Made by a program: the position numbers and the translations under genes. Shown here piece by piece: positions 1 to 7,834 of a stretch of 64,000 nucleotides of DNA. The stretch comes from Gammaproteobacteria bacterium. Lineage in GTDB: Bacteria > Pseudomonadota > Gammaproteobacteria > Burkholderiales > Burkholderiaceae_C. Positions within the stretch are counted from its first letter, which is position 1. Each line of letters starts with the position of its first letter. A model generated the notes under the pieces. That model had not been told where the DNA came from and did no database searches. It saw nothing but the letters and a program-made list of their open reading frames with translations. Location: the NCBI GenBank assembly GCA_018815325.1, contig JAHIYE010000016.1:62001-126000 (forward strand), read 5' to 3'.

Positions 1-18
1 GCAGCGGAACCCTCAGAC

Positions 19-564
19 ATGCACTCAGCTTCACCTCCCGCCTCCGACCATCCCATGCACCGCTTCCGGGTCCGCTACGGCCTGCTGCTTGAATGGGTGG
101 TCATGACCCTGATGATTGTGCTGGCGGTGGAGGTGACACTGGGCATTGTGTTCCGCGCCATCGGCCATTCACTGGTCTGGTACGACGAGGTGGCCTCGGT
201 GCTGCTGGCCTGGCTGACGTTCTACGGTTCGGCGCTGGCGTCGGTCAAGCGTGCGCACATCGGTTGCCCCGAGGTGGTGGACCAGTTGCCCCCCACCGCC
301 AAGCGTGTGGTCAGCATCTTTGGCCAGTTGCTGGTGATTGCGTTCTTCGCGCTGCTGGGTTGGGTGGGTCTGTCGATCATGCCCGTCCTCGCAGGCGATT
401 CATTGGTCAGCCTGTCATGGGTGCCGATGAATTTTGTTCAGTCGGTCATCCCGATTTCCTCGGGCCTGATCCTGATCGCAGAGTTGATGTACCTGATTGA
501 CCTTATGAGCCCCCAGACGGGCAAGAGCGGGGCAGGCGCCTCGCTCTCCGACGGCCTGCACTGA
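19..564 (+). CDS. TRAP transporter small permease (DctQ family)
   Basis: This 181-residue inner-membrane protein has about four hydrophobic segments (roughly residues 23-45, 58-75, 98-120 and 138-160), the usual plan and length of a DctQ/TctB-like small TRAP subunit. It is followed 16 bp later by the large permease, so the two form one transport complex for a carboxylate-type substrate. The periplasmic DctP binding protein is not seen and probably lies just upstream of the window. The start at 19 follows a CCTCAGAC stretch with no strong ribosome site. The substrate cannot be read from sequence; the downstream crotonase and CoA transferase suggest an organic acid that is activated to a CoA ester (inference). 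Confidence 0.88.
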   Translation: MHSASPPASDHPMHRFRVRYGLLLEWVVMTLMIVLAVEVTLGIVFRAIGHSLVWYDEVASVLLAWLTFYGSALASVKRAHIGCPEVVDQLPPTAKRVVSIFGQLLVIAFFALLGWVGLSIMPVLAGDSLVSLSWVPMNFVQSVIPISSGLILIAELMYLIDLMSPQTGKSGAGASLSDGLH

Positions 565-580
565 ACCTCCGAGGACCATC

Positions 581-1867
581 ATGACAATCATGCTGCTTTT
601 GTTCGGCGCTGTGCTGGCGCTCGTTTTGCTCAACATCCCCATTGCTGTTTCGCTGGGGGTGGTCGCTGTGGTCGCCATGCTGGCGAGTCATGGCCTGGAT
701 TCCCTGCCCAATATGGCGCTGGTCATCTACAACGGCGCCACCAATTTCCCGCTGTTGGCGATCCCGCTGTTCATCCTGGCGGGCGCCATCATGAATGCCT
801 CGGGCATCTCGCAGCGTCTGATCGCGTTTGCCTCATCCCTGTTTGGCTGGGTGCGTGGCGGCCTGGCGCACGTATCGATCGGGGCCTCGCTGTTCTTTGC
901 CGAGATTTCGGGCTCGGCCGTGGCCGATGTGGCGGCCCTCGGCTCCATCCTGATCCCGGGCATGAAGGAAAAGGGCTACCCCGGTCCCTTCGCAGCCGCA
1001 GCCATGTCATCGGCTGCCACACTGGCCGTGATCATTCCGCCCTCGATCCCGATGATTCTCTACGCCGTGATGGCCGAGACCTCGGTCGTGCAGATGTTCG
1101 TCGCCGGCATCGTGCCAGGCCTGCTGGGTGCCATCGGCCTGATGGGCATGGCCAGCTTCCTGGCACACCGCTACAACCTGCCGCGCGAAGACCGCTTCTC
1201 CATGAAGCGCGTTGCCAAGACCGGGCGCGAGGCCCTCTGGGCTTTTGCCCTGCCCATCATCATCCTGGGTGGCATCTTTGGTGGTGTGGTCACCGCGACC
1301 GAAGGGGCTGCGCTGGCGGTGCTGGCCGCGCTCTTCATCGGCCTGGTGGTCTACCGCGAGCTTGACCTCAAGCACCTGCGTGCCGCGGTGATGGAGGGCG
1401 GTGTGCATACTGCCGTGGTGATGCTGCTGGTGGCGACCAGCGCGCTGCTGGGCACCTACCTGACCGAAGTGCAGGCGCCACAGGCGCTGGCCCAGGCCGT
1501 GTCGGACTTCACCTCCAACAAATGGGTGGTGCTGGCGCTGCTCAATGTGCTGTTCCTGTTCCTGGGCATGTTCCTGCACTCTGCGGCCGCCATCATTTTG
1601 GTGATCCCGATCGTGATGCCGCTGGTGCGCGCCGTGGGTATCGACCCGGTGCACTTTGGCCTGATCGTGACCATCAACCTCGGCATCGGCCAGCAGACCC
1701 CACCCGTGGCCAGCGTGCTGATGGTGGCGAGTTCGATTGCCAAAGCCTCGGTCTGGGATGTCAGCAAGGTCAACATCTGGTTCATCGGTATTCTGGTTAC
1801 GGTGCTGATGCTCGTGACCTATGTGCCTGTGACCGGCATGGGCCTGGTCGAACTGTTCTACCGTTAG
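581..1867 (+). CDS. TRAP transporter large permease (DctM family)
   Basis: A 428-residue polytopic membrane protein of normal DctM length, hydrophobic nearly throughout, with the family's conserved region around residues 130-165 (SSAATLAVIIPPSIPMILY) and a C-terminal half rich in GIGQQTPPVAS-type motifs. In the TRAP family this subunit is the ion-coupled translocation channel that works with the small permease and a periplasmic binding protein. A GAGGA ribosome site sits 8-12 bp before the ATG. The gene is co-directional with the small permease upstream and with the crotonase and CoA-transferase genes downstream, which suggests one uptake-and-activation operon. Confidence 0.93.
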   Translation: MTIMLLLFGAVLALVLLNIPIAVSLGVVAVVAMLASHGLDSLPNMALVIYNGATNFPLLAIPLFILAGAIMNASGISQRLIAFASSLFGWVRGGLAHVSIGASLFFAEISGSAVADVAALGSILIPGMKEKGYPGPFAAAAMSSAATLAVIIPPSIPMILYAVMAETSVVQMFVAGIVPGLLGAIGLMGMASFLAHRYNLPREDRFSMKRVAKTGREALWAFALPIIILGGIFGGVVTATEGAALAVLAALFIGLVVYRELDLKHLRAAVMEGGVHTAVVMLLVATSALLGTYLTEVQAPQALAQAVSDFTSNKWVVLALLNVLFLFLGMFLHSAAAIILVIPIVMPLVRAVGIDPVHFGLIVTINLGIGQQTPPVASVLMVASSIAKASVWDVSKVNIWFIGILVTVLMLVTYVPVTGMGLVELFYR

Positions 1868-1915
1868 GCGTGCTGACGCCTGGCATTGTCCTCATCACCA
1901 CAGAAAGTTTTCAAT

Positions 1916-2692
1916 ATGAGTGAAGGCTCTGTTCAATTGACCATCCAGGCCGGCGTGGCCTCGGTGGTGTTTGACCGCCCCCAGGCCCGCAATGCGATGA
2001 CCTGGGCCATGTATGAACAGCTGATGAGCATCTGCCGCCAGCTGCAGACCGACAAGCATGTGCGCGTCGTCACCTTCCGCGGCGCAGGCGGAGAGGCCTT
2101 TGTGGCCGGCACCGATATTGAGCAATTCAAGGCCTTTCAAAGTGGTCAGGATGGTGTGGTCTATGAACAGCAGATCGAGATATGCATTGGTCTGCTGGAG
2201 TCCCTGCCCATGCCGACCGTGGCACTGGTCGAGGGCTGGGCCATAGGTGGCGGCCTGATCATTGCCACCGCCTGCGATTTCCGCATTGCCACGACGGGTT
2301 CACGATTTGGCGTGCCGATTGCGCGCACCCTGGGCAACTGCCTGTCCGTTGCCAACCTCACACGGCTAAGCTCGGCTTTCGGGCCACAGCGCGTCAAGCG
2401 CATGCTGATGCTGGCCGAGACGCTGAAGGCCGATGAAGCGCTGGCTTGCGGCTACCTTGAGCAGGTGTGCGAGCCAACAGCGCTGGACGCTGCAGCCAGT
2501 GCACTCTGCACACGCCTGATGGCCCTGGCCCCCGTCACGCAAGCCATGGTCAAGGAAGGCCTGCGCCGGATCATGATCAACGATCTGCCGGATGACGAAG
2601 ACCTGATCCGGCAATGCTACGGCAGCCACGACTTCCACGAAGGCGTAGACGCTTTTGTGGCCAAAAGAGCCCCCGACTGGAAGGGCCGCTGA
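1916..2692 (+). CDS. Crotonase-family protein lacking both catalytic glutamates
   Basis: A 258-residue enoyl-CoA hydratase/isomerase-fold protein. The oxyanion-hole segments are present (FVAGTDI near residue 62 and WAIGGGLIIA near 105). At the two places where rat crotonase carries its catalytic glutamates this protein reads GVPIARTLG and VKRMLML, so I see no glutamate at either. It may therefore be a crotonobetainyl-CoA-type or other divergent crotonase rather than a simple hydratase. An in-frame TTG at 1886 would add ten residues, but ATG 1916 fits the fold better. It lies between the TRAP permease and a CaiB-type CoA transferase and probably acts on the CoA ester that enzyme forms. Confidence 0.85.
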   Translation: MSEGSVQLTIQAGVASVVFDRPQARNAMTWAMYEQLMSICRQLQTDKHVRVVTFRGAGGEAFVAGTDIEQFKAFQSGQDGVVYEQQIEICIGLLESLPMPTVALVEGWAIGGGLIIATACDFRIATTGSRFGVPIARTLGNCLSVANLTRLSSAFGPQRVKRMLMLAETLKADEALACGYLEQVCEPTALDAAASALCTRLMALAPVTQAMVKEGLRRIMINDLPDDEDLIRQCYGSHDFHEGVDAFVAKRAPDWKGR

Positions 2693-2740
2693 GACGGTTG
2701 CAGAGATGCCCTTCAGCCCTCGCAACGCAAGGACCCTGAG

Positions 2741-3970
2741 ATGAAGACGACCGCCACCCACACCGGCCCGCTTGCAGGCATGCGCGTGCTTGACCTGACC
2801 CAGATCATGGCTGGCCCCACGTGCAGCATGATGCTGGCCGACATGGGTGCCGATGTTGTGAAGATCGAGAAGCTGCCCGGCGGCGACGACTCGCGCAACT
2901 ACCGCGACCCGCTCGTCAACGGCGTGTCGGCGCCCTTCATGATCATGAACCGCAACAAGCGTGGCATCGCAGTCAACCTCAAGCTCGAGGAAGGCCGAGC
3001 TGTGCTGCTGCGCATGGTGGCACAGGCCGATGTGCTGATCGAGAACTTCCGTGGCGGCACGCTGGACAAGCTGGGCCTCGGCTATGAGGTGCTGTCCAAG
3101 GCCAACCCTGGCCTGATCTATTGCGCCATCACAGGTTATGGACGCAACGGCCCCTATGCCAGCAAGGGGGGGTTCGATCTGATTGCGCAGGGCTTTGCCG
3201 GCCTGATGTCCGTGACGGGTGAGCCCGGCAGGCCGCCGGTGAAAACCGGCAACCCGGTCTCGGACATGAATGCCGGCATCCTGGCCGCACTCGGCATCAC
3301 CTCGGCCTATGTGCACAAGCTCAAGACCGGACAGGGGCAGATCGTCGACACCTCGCTGATGGATGCCGCCCTGCAGCAGACCTACTGGCATGCGGCGGTC
3401 TTTTTCGCGACGGGCAATTCGCCTGGGCCGACCGGCTCGGCCCACTTGCTGACGGCGCCCTATCAGGCCTTCCAGACCAGCGACGGCTGGATCAACATCG
3501 GCGGCGCCAACCAGTCCAACTGGGAGCGCATCACCGACGTGCTGGGCCATCCCGAGTGGCGCGAGGACCCGCGCTATGCCACCAACTCGGATCGCATGGC
3601 CAACCTCGACAGTCTGACCCAGGCCATGAATGCCGTGCTCGTCACCCGGACGCGGGCCGAGTGGAGCGCCGTGCTGGATGCGGCCGGTGTACCCGCCGGT
3701 CCGGTGCACACCATCGGCGAGGCCTTGAGCCACCCGCAAACCCTGGCGCGTGGCATGGTGCTGGATCTGGTCCACCCCGAAGCCGGCCCAACCAAGGCAA
3801 TCGGCTGCCCGATCCATTTCTCGGCCACGCCAACACAGGTCACGCGCCCTGCCCCGCTGCTGGGCGAACACACGCGCGAACTGCTCAAGGAATTTGGTTA
3901 CAGCGACAGCGAAATCGATACCCTGCTGGCCCAGGGCGTGGTGGAAGAAGCCACGCAAGCAGTCGCCTGA
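2741..3970 (+). CDS. CaiB/BaiF-family CoA transferase (class III)
   Basis: A 409-residue class III CoA transferase: LAGMRVLDLTQIMAGP at the N terminus, DVVKIEKLPGGD near residue 45, RNKRGIAVNLK near 75, and VDTSLMDAAL near 205, where the family carries its catalytic aspartate. Members transfer CoA between carboxylic acids through a mixed anhydride and thioester on that aspartate. Length and motifs are normal for the family. It follows the crotonase by about 50 bp in the same direction and could activate the acid imported by the TRAP system. The exact acid (carnitine-like, mesaconate, 2-hydroxy acid or other) cannot be decided here. Confidence 0.92.
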   Translation: MKTTATHTGPLAGMRVLDLTQIMAGPTCSMMLADMGADVVKIEKLPGGDDSRNYRDPLVNGVSAPFMIMNRNKRGIAVNLKLEEGRAVLLRMVAQADVLIENFRGGTLDKLGLGYEVLSKANPGLIYCAITGYGRNGPYASKGGFDLIAQGFAGLMSVTGEPGRPPVKTGNPVSDMNAGILAALGITSAYVHKLKTGQGQIVDTSLMDAALQQTYWHAAVFFATGNSPGPTGSAHLLTAPYQAFQTSDGWINIGGANQSNWERITDVLGHPEWREDPRYATNSDRMANLDSLTQAMNAVLVTRTRAEWSAVLDAAGVPAGPVHTIGEALSHPQTLARGMVLDLVHPEAGPTKAIGCPIHFSATPTQVTRPAPLLGEHTRELLKEFGYSDSEIDTLLAQGVVEEATQAVA

Positions 3971-4122
3971 TATTGAACGCTGCCGGGGAATGGGTTGACT
4001 TAAGTGCCGTTGCTGGCCAACACGGGACCTTGGTCAGACGCCACACACTCTGTAACAGAGTGTAGTTTCAACATGTTTTTTCCTGAGCAATAATGACCCG
4101 ATTGAATAGGGGTCTACTTCTG

Positions 4123-5244
4123 ATGCACTACCTTCGCAAATCAGCTTCCGCCTTGCTGTGCCTATCCTGTTTTTTTCTTGCCGGCAACAGTCTGGCGCAA
4201 AAGGCCTGGGTCATTGGACAATCCGCTCCACTCACAGGCAGCAATGCCAGCTTCGGTGAAGCCATTCGCGACGGTGCACTGGCTTACTTCAAGTCGGTGA
4301 ACGCCAAGGGCGGCATCAATGGCATGCCGGTCGAACTGGTCACGCTGGATGACCAGAACCAGAGAAAAGTTGCTGGTGCCAACGCACAAAAATTACTTGA
4401 TACCAATGGCGTTGTGGCCTTGTTTGGCTTTGCCTCTGCCACCCTGAGTCTGGATGCCATGCCGCAGGCCGAGAAAGCCGGCGTCCTGTTTTTTGCCCCC
4501 TTCTCAGGTGCCAACCCGGTGCGCAAGGCCAGTCCGGTGGTGTTCACCCTGCGGGCCTCTTATGGTGATGAACTTGAGAAGATGCTGTCATTCTGGACGG
4601 GGCTGGGCCTGAAGCAAGTCGTCGTTGTCCACTACGACGACGAGGTCGGCAAGCAGAATCTGGGCGTGGTGACCGAGTACCTGGCCAAACAGGGCAAGAC
4701 CCCTGCGGCTTTCCCCCTGCAGCGAAATGCCAAACTTGATGGCGCGCAGCTGGAGGCGCTGCTCAAACTCAAGCCCGATGTGATCATCAACACCGTGCTC
4801 TCCGGTCCGGCCGCCGAGATCAGCAAATACATTGTGGCCAAGGGCACCTTCATCCCGATGTCCAGCCTGTCCTTCATCGGCGCGCAGCAGTACATCGAGG
4901 CGGCGGGCGAGGCGGGCGCCGGCATCTCGATTTCCCAGGTGGTTCCCAACACCGCTTCCTCACTGCCCGTCGTACGGGAATGCGCAAAGGCCCTGCAGGA
5001 CGCTGGTGTGAAAGTTCCCATGAACAGTGCCCATCTTGAATCCTGCATCGGCGCCAAGGTGCTGACAGAAGCCATGCGCCGCACCAAGCGAGCGGGAGAT
5101 CCCAAGGCACTGCTGGCCTCCATGGCCTCTCTGGGCAGTTATGACACCGGTGGCTTCATCGTCAATTACGGCCCCAACCAGCACCACGGCAGCAAATACG
5201 TGGAATTGGGCATGGTGACACGCAGCGGCAAATTGCGGAATTGA
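4123..5244 (+). CDS. ABC transporter substrate-binding protein, Leu/Ile/Val type (orphan)
   Basis: A 373-residue periplasmic binding protein of the Peripla_BP_6/LivK class. It starts with a Sec signal peptide (basic LRKS, hydrophobic LLCLSCFFLAG, cleavage after SLAQ) and continues with WVIGQSAPLTG and the region around AYFKSVNAKGGINGMPVEL, which is characteristic of this family. An upstream in-frame ATG at 4093 would place ten residues before the signal peptide; 4123 is preferred because it gives a normal signal and has GGGG upstream. No permease or ATPase genes adjoin it, so it may serve a system elsewhere or act as a sensory binding protein. The substrate is unknown. Confidence 0.85.
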   Translation: MHYLRKSASALLCLSCFFLAGNSLAQKAWVIGQSAPLTGSNASFGEAIRDGALAYFKSVNAKGGINGMPVELVTLDDQNQRKVAGANAQKLLDTNGVVALFGFASATLSLDAMPQAEKAGVLFFAPFSGANPVRKASPVVFTLRASYGDELEKMLSFWTGLGLKQVVVVHYDDEVGKQNLGVVTEYLAKQGKTPAAFPLQRNAKLDGAQLEALLKLKPDVIINTVLSGPAAEISKYIVAKGTFIPMSSLSFIGAQQYIEAAGEAGAGISISQVVPNTASSLPVVRECAKALQDAGVKVPMNSAHLESCIGAKVLTEAMRRTKRAGDPKALLASMASLGSYDTGGFIVNYGPNQHHGSKYVELGMVTRSGKLRN

Positions 5245-5384
5245 ACAGCCCTCGCGTCGAGCCTGGAGTGACCATGCCAGCTCGCAAACCATGCCTCTGC
5301 TGGCGGCTGACCCGGGAAAGTCACTAGAAAAATCCCTTCGTTTTGCAGGGTTCATGCAGTCCAATTGCCATATATTTGGACAAA

Positions 5385-6533
5385 ATGAATTCCTTGATGA
5401 CGCGTAACATGGCTGGACTCGCCGGCATTCTTATCCGCCTTCCTCAGGCAGCGGATGCCGCTACAGCCAGCCATGACCTCTTGAGCGATCTGCAGGTCTT
5501 GGACCTTATGCCCTATGTGGTCGCACGCAGCGGCGACGATGCGCAAGGGACATTTTTGCACCTGCATCTCCATCCCAGCCAGGCCGAGGCCTGGGCGCCC
5601 AGCCATGACACGCTGCAACTTTGCGGCAATATGCAACTCGCCACCGACCATGAACCTGATGATCTGACACGCGAAATTCTCGTTGCCATGCTCATGGGCC
5701 CTGTGGCTTTCGAATTCCCCAGCCTCGGTGAACTGGTATCCGCCGTACGCATCCGACGCAATATTGTTCTGGCCGCGCGCAAAACCACCCTGGCCTTCGA
5801 CACCGAAGCGGCTGAGCGCCCGGAAGATTGCTGGACCTACGCCGAAGACAGTGGCTTCACCATCCTGCCAGGTACCTCATTGATCGATGCCCTGATCAAG
5901 GCCACCCAGCCCGAAGTGTCGGGTCGACTTTTTTCATTTTCCTGCTACCGGGCTACCGAATACGTCACCTTGCTGGGCATTGCACAGGATCTTGAAACCA
6001 GCAACCCGGCCTTGTTTGAGCAACTGCAGTCCTTGTGGACCCGGCGTGCCATCAAGTCAGGCGAATTTCATGAAGTTTTCCTGCGTGAGCAGGGCTCGAT
6101 GGAGGCGCCGCTTCCGCTGCGCTATTTTGTTCCGGGCGACCGGACCTGGTTTCGCAACCCGGATGAAGCATCTTCTGACCTTACCGGGTACGAAGGCTCG
6201 TGGGTGATGTACCTGGGCAACGGCCTCTTCACCAACTTCTGGAAAAGCAGGCAGCCCTATACGCTGGTGCATAAATGCCTGGAGATCTACCACTGGCGTC
6301 ATGCTGTCTACCGGAATGCCCAGGGTGAGCAGCACATGGATGAAGACAAGGTCGACGCCCTAGTGGCGGCCACGCAGCAAAACCCGGCCGAGGTGGATAG
6401 AATACTGGCCCAGATGCTGCGTTACCGTGAACCCCAAGGCGTATACCTGAACGGGGGCTGCATCGACACCACCCGGGAATTTGCGCGTTGGGTTCGTCCT
6501 GGCACCTCAGACCTGGTTCTTCCTGAACTTTGA
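5385..6533 (+). CDS. Hypothetical protein with remote Tgl-type transglutaminase-like motifs
   Basis: I do not recognise this 382-residue protein as a named family. It has no signal peptide or membrane segment. Three stretches recall Bacillus Tgl and toxin transglutaminases: GRLFSFSCYRATEY (Cys187), VPGDRTWFRNPD (249-260) and GYEGSWVMYLGNG (268-280), in the same order and spacing style as the Tgl cysteine segment, PGD-YFNNPD and W-GEN-LGNG segments. The glutamates next to the cysteine and in the GEN segment, as I recall them from Tgl, are serine here. An in-frame TTG at 5343 could extend the protein by 14 residues, and ATG 5397 is a later option. A membrane acyltransferase gene follows 48 bp downstream. 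Confidence 0.6.
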   Translation: MNSLMTRNMAGLAGILIRLPQAADAATASHDLLSDLQVLDLMPYVVARSGDDAQGTFLHLHLHPSQAEAWAPSHDTLQLCGNMQLATDHEPDDLTREILVAMLMGPVAFEFPSLGELVSAVRIRRNIVLAARKTTLAFDTEAAERPEDCWTYAEDSGFTILPGTSLIDALIKATQPEVSGRLFSFSCYRATEYVTLLGIAQDLETSNPALFEQLQSLWTRRAIKSGEFHEVFLREQGSMEAPLPLRYFVPGDRTWFRNPDEASSDLTGYEGSWVMYLGNGLFTNFWKSRQPYTLVHKCLEIYHWRHAVYRNAQGEQHMDEDKVDALVAATQQNPAEVDRILAQMLRYREPQGVYLNGGCIDTTREFARWVRPGTSDLVLPEL

Positions 6534-6581
6534 ACCTGAGCCCGCTGGCCATGCGACTGACCGCCTGCCAGCTACTGCAAC

Positions 6582-7721
6582 ATGCCTGTCGCCCATTCGT
6601 CGGTGCCCGTCGAAGCCGCAGTCGCTGCCACGTCCTCGCAGCGTCAATTGCATATTGATGCGCTCAAGCTGCTCGCCTCACAACTGATTGTTCTGCACCA
6701 CCTGATCGCCTACGGGCCCATCTCCGATGCGGTGAATGTGCTCGCACCCGCTGCATTTGACTGGCTGTTTGAGCACACCCGCATGGCGGTGCACATCTTT
6801 CTGGTGCTGGGAGGCTACCTCGCCGCTCGCGGCTTCTCCCCGCAGGGCGGCGCCTGGAACGGCTCGCCCCTGCACGCGATGTTGCAGCGCTACCGGCGCC
6901 TGGTGTTGCCCTGCCTGGCTGCCCTGGTGTTGGCAGTTGTCAGTGCGGCCCTGACACGGCTGTGGATGGCGGACGATTTCGTGCCCGCCCGCCCAACGCT
7001 GACCCAGACACTGGCGCATGTGCTGCTGATCCAGGGCGTACTGGGCCTGGAGTCCCTGACCGCAGGTATCTGGTACGTGGCCATCGACTTCCAGCTCTTT
7101 GTGATGATGGCGCTGCTGCTGTGGACTGGCCACAAGCTCAGCCAGTCCAGCAAACGTGCCGACCTGATCGGCTCTGCCGTGGCGCAGACCCTGGTGCTTG
7201 CGATGATGCTGAGTTCGCTGTTCTTCTTCAACCGCGATGACCATTGGGACAACTGGGCGCTGTATTTCTTTGGCTCCTACGGCATGGGAGCTGTCGCCTA
7301 CTGGGTCGGCTGCTCACGCCGCCCCGCGGGCTATCTGTCTCTGCTCGCGGTGTGCGGCCTGGCCGCGTTGATGCTGGATTACCGGCCACGCGTCTGGCTG
7401 GCGCTGGTAGTCTCGCTGCTGCTGGGGCTGGCGCAATGGCAAGGCAGCCGCTTCCAACTACCCCGCCTGCCGGCACGACTGGTCAAGTTCGTCACCACGA
7501 TGGGCAAACTGTCGTATGCGCTGTTCCTCGTGCACTTTCCCGTGCTGATGCTGGGCAATGCGCTGTTTGTGCACCTGGGACTGTCCGGCCCTGCCGCCGG
7601 CATCGCGCTGCTGCTGGCCTGCTGGGCCGTGAGTCTGGGCGTTGCCGTGTTGTTCGAACGCTGGGTGGAGGCGCCGCTGGCACGCAAGCCACGCGCGCCA
7701 GTTGGGCTGCAGCCTGGTTGA
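6582..7721 (+). CDS. Membrane acyltransferase (acyltransferase-3 family)
   Basis: A 379-residue integral membrane protein with about ten hydrophobic segments. The N-terminal part reads QLHIDALKLLASQLIVLHHL, the region where acyltransferase-3 proteins carry R/H-x-D-x-L-K and a conserved histidine. GIWYVAIDFQLF near residue 160 matches the family's W-x-x-E/D-F-x-F segment. Such proteins add acetyl or other acyl groups to sugars, peptidoglycan or lipids at the membrane. The start ATG at 6582 leaves a 48-bp gap after the preceding hypothetical gene, so the two may be co-transcribed. A strong hairpin terminator follows. The substrate is unknown. Confidence 0.85.
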   Translation: MPVAHSSVPVEAAVAATSSQRQLHIDALKLLASQLIVLHHLIAYGPISDAVNVLAPAAFDWLFEHTRMAVHIFLVLGGYLAARGFSPQGGAWNGSPLHAMLQRYRRLVLPCLAALVLAVVSAALTRLWMADDFVPARPTLTQTLAHVLLIQGVLGLESLTAGIWYVAIDFQLFVMMALLLWTGHKLSQSSKRADLIGSAVAQTLVLAMMLSSLFFFNRDDHWDNWALYFFGSYGMGAVAYWVGCSRRPAGYLSLLAVCGLAALMLDYRPRVWLALVVSLLLGLAQWQGSRFQLPRLPARLVKFVTTMGKLSYALFLVHFPVLMLGNALFVHLGLSGPAAGIALLLACWAVSLGVAVLFERWVEAPLARKPRAPVGLQPG

Positions 7722-7765
7722 TCGGAACGGTGATGGCGCCTGAGGTGCCCGATTGCGTATATTTC

Positions 7766-7800
7766 ATAAAAGAAAAAGGGCCGTAGCCCTTTTCTTTTAT
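7766..7800. terminator. Bidirectional rho-independent terminator
   Basis: An almost perfect palindrome: left arm 7766-7781 and right arm 7786-7800 with a CGTA loop. A-rich and T-rich outer parts give a U-tract on both strands. It separates the acyltransferase gene from the convergent alaS. Confidence 0.9.
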
Positions 7801-7830
7801 GCGTCAATTGCTACTATTTTGATAGCATAA
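7801..7830. repeat. Dispersed GCTA...TAGC repeat, copy A (short form)
   Basis: It contains the 17-mer GCTACTATTTTGATAGC with self-complementary ends, preceded by GCGTCAATT. It lies between the terminator and the alaS stop codon. Three other 17-mers of the same design occur in the window near 15772, 31020 and 46444. Confidence 0.6.
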
Positions 7831-7834
7831 AACT

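Noticed and set aside
2366-3958. Open frame of 530 codons on the minus strand opposite the CoA transferase
   Set aside because: Antisense shadow with biased His/Arg/Gly composition; the CoA transferase and crotonase on the plus strand explain the region.
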